Positions 1-3,527 of a stretch of 7,915 nucleotides of DNA are shown piece after piece. The DNA comes from Desulfobacterales bacterium. Its GTDB lineage: Bacteria > Desulfobacterota > Desulfobulbia > Desulfobulbales > BM004. The notes under the pieces are model-generated. The model saw only the letters and a program-made list of their open reading frames with translations, searched no databases and was not told the origin of the DNA. Each line of letters begins with the position of its first letter. Position 1 is the stretch's first letter. The stretch spans positions 1 through 7,915 of the forward strand of contig JAAXQI010000173.1 in the NCBI GenBank assembly GCA_012974315.1, given 5' to 3'. The translations under genes and the position numbers were made by a program.

Positions 1-43
1 CTTAAAAGGTTAATATATTAACTAGACATGTTAACCTTTTAAG
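1..43. repeat. Perfect 13-bp inverted repeat with nested palindrome
   Basis: CTTAAAAGGTTAA at 1-13 is matched exactly by its reverse complement at 31-43, leaving a 17-nt centre. Positions 10-21 (TTAATATATTAA) are themselves a 12-bp perfect palindrome. Part of the right arm, 23-38, recurs as a direct repeat at 670-685. There is no U-tract typical of a terminator. The AT-rich nested GTTAA/TTAAC units could be an operator or the end of a small mobile element. The window starts at its first base, so more of it may lie upstream. Confidence 0.7.
23..38 (+). repeat. 16-bp direct repeat, copy 1 (partner at 670-685)
   Basis: TAGACATGTTAACCTT at 23-38 is identical to 670-685. This copy overlaps the right arm of the 1-43 inverted repeat. 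The two copies bracket about 630 bp containing the SpoIIAA-like gene and the 60-107 hairpin. Confidence 0.75.
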
Positions 44-59
44 AATCATTCACGAGTCC

Positions 60-107
60 CGATTGATAGCAGGCATCGCAACTCGCGGTGATGCCTGCTA
101 TCAATCG
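60..107. repeat. Perfect 18-bp stem hairpin, 12-nt loop
   Basis: Positions 60-77 (CGATTGATAGCAGGCATC) and 90-107 are exact reverse complements around a 12-nt loop (78-89). The stem is long and fully matched. Neither strand has a T-run after it, so it is not a canonical intrinsic terminator, although it could still end or stabilise a transcript from the minus-strand gene at 265-630. It has no integron attC core (GTTRRRY/RYYYAAC) at its ends. A REP-like or MITE-like element is possible. Confidence 0.75.
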
Positions 108-264
108 AAACTTCCATGAGAAGGCTTGTCAAAAGGTCAAGATGTCCCCTGGCAATGTTAACTATGTCGTCAATCCATTTTGTCCAATTAGGTTTGATGT
201 CTTGGGTGAAGGACGCAGCCGTTTAACAATCTCAGAAATTATGTTGAATATTATCTCAACTTTT

Positions 265-630
265 TCATTCTAATGAAAGATAGTTGCGTGCCTCATGCAT
301 ATCTCGAAAAACACTGAGTTCATCTTGATGTTCGATAGTTAGAACCTGAAACATACGAGACAAACCATACATAAGGTCTGATGGGGCAACAAATGCCCTT
401 TTTGATCCAAGTCCGAAGGGGTTTCGTTCCGCCAAGTAATGGATGGCGTCTATAGACAACTCAGCTTGTGCCACTGAAGTAAAATCAAAGAGTTGGGAAA
501 AGCCTGGATCAAAACCAAGGTCATTACGGAGTTTATCCTGATGGGAGTAAGCCTCCTTGTCAGTGACAATCCCATGAGCTGCGCTAAAAACTATTCCTAA
601 TATTTTATCAATTTTATATTCCGCTGGCAT
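265..630 (-). CDS. Small SpoIIAA/STAS-like protein of unknown function
   Basis: This encodes 121 residues beginning MPAEYKIDKILGIVF. I recognise the general pattern of a family of about 120-residue proteins, common in Proteobacteria, that resembles SpoIIAA/STAS folds. It has an N-terminal strand pair, a central FSQLFDF segment (about 44-50), a conserved AFVAPSDLMYGLSRMFQ stretch (about 79-95) and a C-terminal VFRDMHEARNYL helix (about 107-118). There is no signal peptide or membrane segment. The exact molecular role is unknown; proteins of this fold often act as regulatory or lipid/nucleotide-binding partners. An upstream TTG at 693 would add 21 residues, but the family pattern starts at the ATG at 630, so I chose that. 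The ribosome site is weak (GGATG about 8-10 nt upstream). It appears monocistronic and sits between 16-bp direct repeats. Confidence 0.75.
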   Translation of the reverse strand: MPAEYKIDKILGIVFSAAHGIVTDKEAYSHQDKLRNDLGFDPGFSQLFDFTSVAQAELSIDAIHYLAERNPFGLGSKRAFVAPSDLMYGLSRMFQVLTIEHQDELSVFRDMHEARNYLSLE

Positions 631-669
631 ATAGACACATCCATCGTTTCGTTTTTGTTTTTTTAATAG

Positions 670-685
670 TAGACATGTTAACCTT
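670..685 (+). repeat. 16-bp direct repeat, copy 2 (partner at 23-38)
   Basis: This is an exact copy of 23-38, lying 40 bp upstream of the preferred start of the minus-strand gene at 265-630. It overlaps that gene's predicted -10 hexamer (675-680). Here the repeat lacks the inverted partner present at the left end, so only half of the palindrome is duplicated. Confidence 0.75.
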
Positions 686-703
686 ACAGACAATTGATTC
701 CAA
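675..703 (-). promoter_or_regulatory. Candidate sigma70 promoter for the 265-630 gene
   Basis: Read on the minus strand, TTGGAA (703-698) and TAACAT (680-675) are separated by 17 bp, giving a predicted start near 668 and a leader of about 38 nt. The -10 lies inside the 16-bp repeat. Both hexamers are imperfect, so this is only a candidate. Confidence 0.35.
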
Positions 704-750
704 ACATTATTATCAGAATCACATAGTGTGGATAAAGTTTTTGGTTTGGA

Positions 751-785
751 TAAAATAAAAAAAGGGAGGCAATCTACCTCCCTTT
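751..785 (-). terminator. Intrinsic terminator of the HHE-PAS gene
   Basis: AAAGGGAGG (761-769) pairs perfectly with CCTCCCTTT (777-785) around a 7-nt loop. Read on the minus strand, the GC-rich stem is followed by a T-rich run (TTTTTTTATTTTA). It begins 20 bp past the stop codon of the hemerythrin-PAS gene, which is the expected place. It has the classic form of a Rho-independent terminator. Confidence 0.9.
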
Positions 786-805
786 AGTCTTTTTCAGAAT
801 TCGGC

Positions 806-1765
806 TTAATACATCAAGCGTTTTTCTCCCTCAATCTTCTGAATAGCACCAATTGCCTGGGTTACCTCCAGAACTCCCATATATTCACCAGCCTCACTGT
901 ACACAGGGAAGTAGCGAATCAGGATCTTATCGTCCCTGAAATCAATCCAGAATTCTGCGTGGTCCAGGGTGCGATTCTTGAATCCGTTCACTATCTGACC
1001 CACCACATCAACACTTTTTTCCGGGTGGCACTTTTCCACTTTACGCCCTATAACAGAGCGGGTCCTTGGAAAAAGCTTGGTTTTATCAAGTTTATTAAAA
1101 TAGGCCACGGTATCTTCTGCATCCACAAATGTCACTTCAAATGGCAGGGTTTCCATGATGGCATCGATTTGCTCATAGGAGAGGTTGCGAATAAGGCGCT
1201 TCTTGGCTTCGCTGTCTTTTTCCACCTCAGCAAGCATCTGGGCATAATGGTCCCTGGCCGCATCTCCATAGGTCTGCTGGTCCAGGGTTTTAAATGCGTC
1301 CAGAAGAGATGCGCTATCCTCATCACTGAAAACCTTGCGCCCCATGGGATAGAGCACATCATTTTCCTTCCAGATATGTTCGGCCCGTATGGCAAGATAC
1401 TCAAAGCCTTTGGCAGCAAATTTCTGCCGGGCAACTGTCGTTGCTTCAGCCAGGTTTGGAAGTTCACCCATCATCCGCTGCAGTAGTGTTCTCTCTGCAT
1501 CATGCTCCATGAGCATTACACCGATAGGGCCTCCCTGGACCGGAAGACCTTTTTGTCCCATGAGGGGAAAGAGAAAATTTTCCTCTTTGGTATTATGAAT
1601 CTTATCACCGAATTCCAGGAGAAAATCTATGGCTCTCTGCATCTGCAGCGGAGTCTTGATTGCCTCATCAATCTTTTCCAGGTTAATTTTTAACACAGCC
1701 ATGGCCCGCTCAATCATCTCATGCTCTGCCACAAGGAAGTCATCCCACCTAGTATAATTTTCCAT
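806..1765 (-). CDS. Hemerythrin HHE domain + PAS domain protein
   Basis: This encodes 319 residues. Residues about 8-146 form a hemerythrin-like four-helix domain with the expected diiron ligands: H15, H57-xxx-E61, H88 and H130-xxx-E134. After a helical linker (about 147-195), residues about 197-310 match the PAS domain of the COG2461 family (TLPFEVTFVDAEDTVAYFN, then IGRKVEKCHPEKS with C246/H247, then IRYFPVYSEAGEYMGVLEVTQ). Characterised relatives often also carry an N-terminal DUF438 domain, which is absent here. The protein is predicted cytoplasmic and likely binds or senses O2, NO or redox state; no output domain is present. The start at 1765 is set by a strong GGGAGG site 6 nt upstream; the upstream in-frame start at 1816 has no such support. 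It is followed by a strong terminator and preceded by a CRP/FNR-type palindrome. The ligand it senses is inferred, not shown. Confidence 0.9.
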   Translation of the reverse strand: MENYTRWDDFLVAEHEMIERAMAVLKINLEKIDEAIKTPLQMQRAIDFLLEFGDKIHNTKEENFLFPLMGQKGLPVQGGPIGVMLMEHDAERTLLQRMMGELPNLAEATTVARQKFAAKGFEYLAIRAEHIWKENDVLYPMGRKVFSDEDSASLLDAFKTLDQQTYGDAARDHYAQMLAEVEKDSEAKKRLIRNLSYEQIDAIMETLPFEVTFVDAEDTVAYFNKLDKTKLFPRTRSVIGRKVEKCHPEKSVDVVGQIVNGFKNRTLDHAEFWIDFRDDKILIRYFPVYSEAGEYMGVLEVTQAIGAIQKIEGEKRLMY

Positions 1766-1862
1766 ATTGCGCCTCCCGCAAGTAAAAATAAAATATCGTA
1801 TCTGATTACGTGACAAAAAGTCATCGCATGGCTAAAGACATCCTGTATATGAATACTCTTTC

Positions 1863-1889
1863 ATGTTCGGGTTTCCATACCCTGAACAT
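1863..1889. repeat. 10-bp imperfect dyad at predicted 5' end of HHE-PAS mRNA
   Basis: ATGTTCGGGT (1863-1872) pairs with ACCC-t-GAACAT (1879-1889) around a 6-nt loop, with a single bulged base at 1883. It lies about 100 bp upstream of the HHE-PAS start and 60 bp past the ferredoxin stop. No T-run follows on the minus strand, so a terminator for the ferredoxin is unlikely. It could be an operator or a 5'-terminal mRNA stem-loop. Confidence 0.55.
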
Positions 1890-1897
1890 ACATTTAC

Positions 1898-1903
1898 TTT
1901 ATA
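1898..1903 (-). promoter_or_regulatory. Candidate -10 hexamer (TATAAA) for the HHE-PAS gene
   Basis: Read on the minus strand this is TATAAA, five of six matches to the sigma70 -10 consensus. It predicts transcription starting near 1890. There is no good -35, as expected for an activator-dependent promoter. The palindrome at 1924-1937 is centred about 40-41 bp upstream of that start. Confidence 0.45.
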
Positions 1904-1923
1904 TGCACATATGACACAAAACC

Positions 1924-1937
1924 TTGACCTGGGTCAA
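1924..1937 (-). promoter_or_regulatory. CRP/FNR-family operator (HcpR/DNR-like)
   Basis: TTGACC-TG-GGTCAA is a palindrome with perfect 6-bp arms. It fits the TTGA(C/T)-N4-(A/G)TCAA form bound by CRP/FNR-family regulators. The C/G at the fifth positions is closer to HcpR or DNR-type sites than to classical FNR (TTGAT-N4-ATCAA). It begins 11 bp past the ferredoxin stop and is centred about 165 bp upstream of the HHE-PAS start codon. It is placed as a class II activator site for that gene. The identity of the regulator is inferred. Confidence 0.6.
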
Positions 1938-1948
1938 CTGAAGCTCAA

Positions 1949-2137
1949 TTATTCTTCCTCGTAGATACAGGAAGCGGGACAACTGTCTATAGCTTCCTCG
2001 ATCAGCTCTTCCGGCCCGCCTTCAGGCATAATTACGGCTGCTTTTTCTATGTCAAGATCAAGCTTGAAAACTTCCGGACATATTTCTTCACAGGTGCCGC
2101 AGCCTATACATTCATCTTCATCAATATAAACTGTCAT
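1949..2137 (-). CDS. Small [4Fe-4S] ferredoxin, Desulfovibrio type
   Basis: This encodes a 62-residue acidic electron carrier. C10, C13 and C16 (in CIGCGTCEEIC) plus C53 (in SCPASC) are the predicted cluster ligands, as in single-cluster ferredoxins of sulfate reducers. C20 matches the non-ligand cysteine that forms a disulfide in Desulfovibrio gigas ferredoxin II. The usual partner, around 45 here, is Leu, while an extra cysteine is present at 57. No second full CxxCxxC motif exists, so one [4Fe-4S] cluster is expected. The start at 2137 was chosen because GGAGG lies 9 nt upstream and the family starts here; the in-frame start at 2158 adds seven atypical residues. It lies between the HHE-PAS gene and the nucleoside-recognition gene on the same strand, with a 73-bp gap upstream. 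Physiological partners are not evident. Confidence 0.92.
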   Translation of the reverse strand: MTVYIDEDECIGCGTCEEICPEVFKLDLDIEKAAVIMPEGGPEELIEEAIDSCPASCIYEEE

Positions 2138-2158
2138 TTTTCCTAACCTCCATATCAC

Positions 2159-2170
2159 TTGTATTTACAA
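2159..2170. promoter_or_regulatory. Palindrome TTGTA-TT-TACAA upstream of ferredoxin
   Basis: This small dyad has perfect 5-bp arms and lies 21 bp upstream of the ferredoxin start codon, just above its Shine-Dalgarno sequence. A second TTACAA copy lies at 2177-2182. It may be an operator; AT-rich dyads this short can occur by chance. Confidence 0.2.
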
Positions 2171-2199
2171 CATGGCTTACAAAATATTTATGCGCACTA

Positions 2200-2215
2200 C
2201 ATAAACTATTTTATG
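2200..2215 (-). terminator. Weak stem overlapping the membrane-protein stop codon
   Basis: CATAAA (2200-2205) pairs with TTTATG (2210-2215) around a 4-nt loop, overlapping the TAA stop. The stem is short and AT-only apart from one pair, and only a modest T-rich stretch follows. If anything, it is a weak attenuator between this gene and the ferredoxin. Confidence 0.15.
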
Positions 2216-3179
2216 CGGTCAGAAAATAATAAAATACGCCAACAACAATAATAGAGCCTGTGCGAAAAATCTGATTATAGATTATCAGCTCCAAAGCCAG
2301 TTTGGGCTGAAAGATGCCTGCATAAAAAGGAAATTGATGGCGGACAGCACGCATGGGGGCAGAAAGGACATTTCCTGCCAGCAAAGCCAGAACAACCTGT
2401 CGGGCTTCCAGGCTGCCATTCTCAAGCAAGGCACCTGCCGCGGCCAGGCCCGCGCTTATTTCTGCTGTAAGCTGCAGGACAACTATCCCTAGACTTTCCG
2501 GCTCCAGCCAGGAAAAAAAACCCACATGTCCGGCCAACCACTCTTCCAACTGGCCAAACATGCCGAAGCGATTTAACAGAAACACCGCTGTATAGATAGG
2601 TATGGTGACCAGCAGTATTTTTCTGATCCTTTTCTGAAAACGGAGCCAGGCTTTTTGAAAGGCCTGGGGTAAATTGCTGACCGTATGCTCATCAAGCCTG
2701 CAGGTAACACAGTGCTCTTTGTTACCTGAAAGCACAATTCTTCCAACAACCAGAATACAGACAGTACGCAGAAATGCTGCAAAAAGGGTCAACCCAACAT
2801 AAATAAGGGCCACCCCTTTTAACATAGGCACCGCAAGGAAAAACAGGGTGGGCAGATGGAGAAAATAGGTTGGCAGGCTGTTAAAAAGATTAGCAAAAAC
2901 AAGCTCCTGCCTGCTGATCTTTCCCTGGTCATATGCTTCGGAAAGCATGGTATTTGCCGTAACAGAGGAAAAGAAGGCCATGGAAAAACTGGCGCCGGTT
3001 ATATCTGACAAATGGGCCCTGTGTACCAGAGGAGAAGCAATCCTGGCAACCCTGTGGGTCCAGTTCAGGGACTCGATAAGGTTGCCAATCATCAACCCCA
3101 GGGAAACAAAAAAAATCAACCTTAGAAGAGGCCAGCCCAATCCCTGCCACAGCATTAGTAATAATTCGGGTAGCTCCAT
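2211..3179 (-). CDS. Nucleoside-recognition (GATE) domain membrane protein
   Basis: This encodes 322 residues, strongly hydrophobic, with roughly eight membrane segments (for example about 15-35, 62-78, 100-119, 122-146, 187-205, 229-252, 261-275 and 305-321). It is two halves of a nucleoside-recognition/GATE-type membrane protein, related to the domain of spore maturation proteins A/B and of nucleoside and other transporters. Conserved-looking segments are LSDITGASFSMAFFSSVTAN (57-76) and the second-half GNVLSAPMRAVRHQFPFYAG (269-288). A cytosolic or periplasmic loop at about 151-185 carries a C157-xx-C160 pair and a basic stretch. Family members are poorly characterised and the substrate is unknown. 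There is no clear Shine-Dalgarno before the ATG at 3179, but TATAAT lies just upstream, so translation may be leaderless. It is divergent from topA and precedes the ferredoxin with a 73-bp gap. Confidence 0.82.
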   Translation of the reverse strand: MELPELLLMLWQGLGWPLLRLIFFVSLGLMIGNLIESLNWTHRVARIASPLVHRAHLSDITGASFSMAFFSSVTANTMLSEAYDQGKISRQELVFANLFNSLPTYFLHLPTLFFLAVPMLKGVALIYVGLTLFAAFLRTVCILVVGRIVLSGNKEHCVTCRLDEHTVSNLPQAFQKAWLRFQKRIRKILLVTIPIYTAVFLLNRFGMFGQLEEWLAGHVGFFSWLEPESLGIVVLQLTAEISAGLAAAGALLENGSLEARQVVLALLAGNVLSAPMRAVRHQFPFYAGIFQPKLALELIIYNQIFRTGSIIVVGVFYYFLTA

Positions 3180-3187
3180 GTTAATGC

Positions 3188-3193
3188 ATTATA
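3188..3193 (-). promoter_or_regulatory. Consensus -10 (TATAAT) abutting the membrane-protein start
   Basis: Read on the minus strand this is a perfect TATAAT. It predicts transcription starting at about 3181-3182, only 2-3 nt before the ATG at 3179, which would give a leaderless mRNA. No convincing -35 is seen 16-18 bp upstream. Confidence 0.4.
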
Positions 3194-3337
3194 ATAGGTT
3201 TGATTTAAGCGAATGCTTTAAAAAAGCTATTTCATTATATTTCGGTTAAAAAATGCAGGTTAACCCCAAATTGGATTAAACTATATTATTTTTTATCTCT
3301 TGCAGCGAATTGACAACATGCCTGAAATGATTGACTT

Positions 3338-3349
3338 TGTTGCGCAACA
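3338..3349. promoter_or_regulatory. 12-bp perfect palindrome TGTTGCGCAACA
   Basis: This self-complementary GC-cored palindrome sits in the divergent region about 180 bp upstream of topA and immediately after a TTGACT -35-like hexamer (3331-3336). That position suits an operator. No specific regulator is recognised. Confidence 0.25.
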
Positions 3350-3527
3350 CAACTACTGGCATTACATTTAAAAAAAGTGAGCAGCAATAAAGAACCTTGA
3401 ATTCCCTTCCTCTTTTATGCTAGCCTCTTGCACATTTTAAGGCCGGGATATTCATTTATGCACCACAAAAGTGGACAGAAAATTAAGAATATAGGCTAAC
3501 CTCTTTCATTGAAGTGAGCACATAATA

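Larger units (their letters stand above)
3180..3527. other. 348-bp divergent intergenic region before topA
   Basis: This AT-rich stretch has no gene I can support. It holds the TATAAT of the minus-strand gene (3188-3193), GGTTAACC (3258-3265), two TTGAC half-sites 21 bp apart (TTGACA at 3310, TTGACT at 3331) and the perfect palindrome TGTTGCGCAACA (3338-3349). It also has several imperfect -35/-10-like pairs, for example TTGCAC at 3428 with TATTCA at 3449. No single topA promoter stands out. The ribosome site before topA is weak (GAAGTGAG about 10-17 nt upstream). Confidence 0.5.

Noticed and set aside
60..107. Hairpin as an integron attC site
   Set aside because: The ends lack the RYYYAAC/GTTRRRY core sites and the stem is perfectly matched, without the extrahelical bases typical of attC.
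243..266. GTTGA...TCAAC stem followed by TTTTT as a plus-strand terminator
   Set aside because: The stem is only 5 bp with an AT-rich loop, and there is no supported plus-strand gene ahead of it.
88..273. Plus-strand 61-codon open frame after the 60-107 hairpin
   Set aside because: Its start lies inside the hairpin's right arm, there is no ribosome site, and the translation resembles no family I know. It also overlaps the end of the better supported minus-strand gene.
631..693. N-terminal extension of the SpoIIAA-like gene from a TTG at 693
   Set aside because: The 21 extra residues are basic and unlike the family, and they cover the predicted promoter and the direct repeat. The ATG at 630 matches the conserved protein start.
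959..1486. Plus-strand 175-codon open frame
   Set aside because: It is the antisense shadow of the HHE-PAS gene, with a composition that fits no family.
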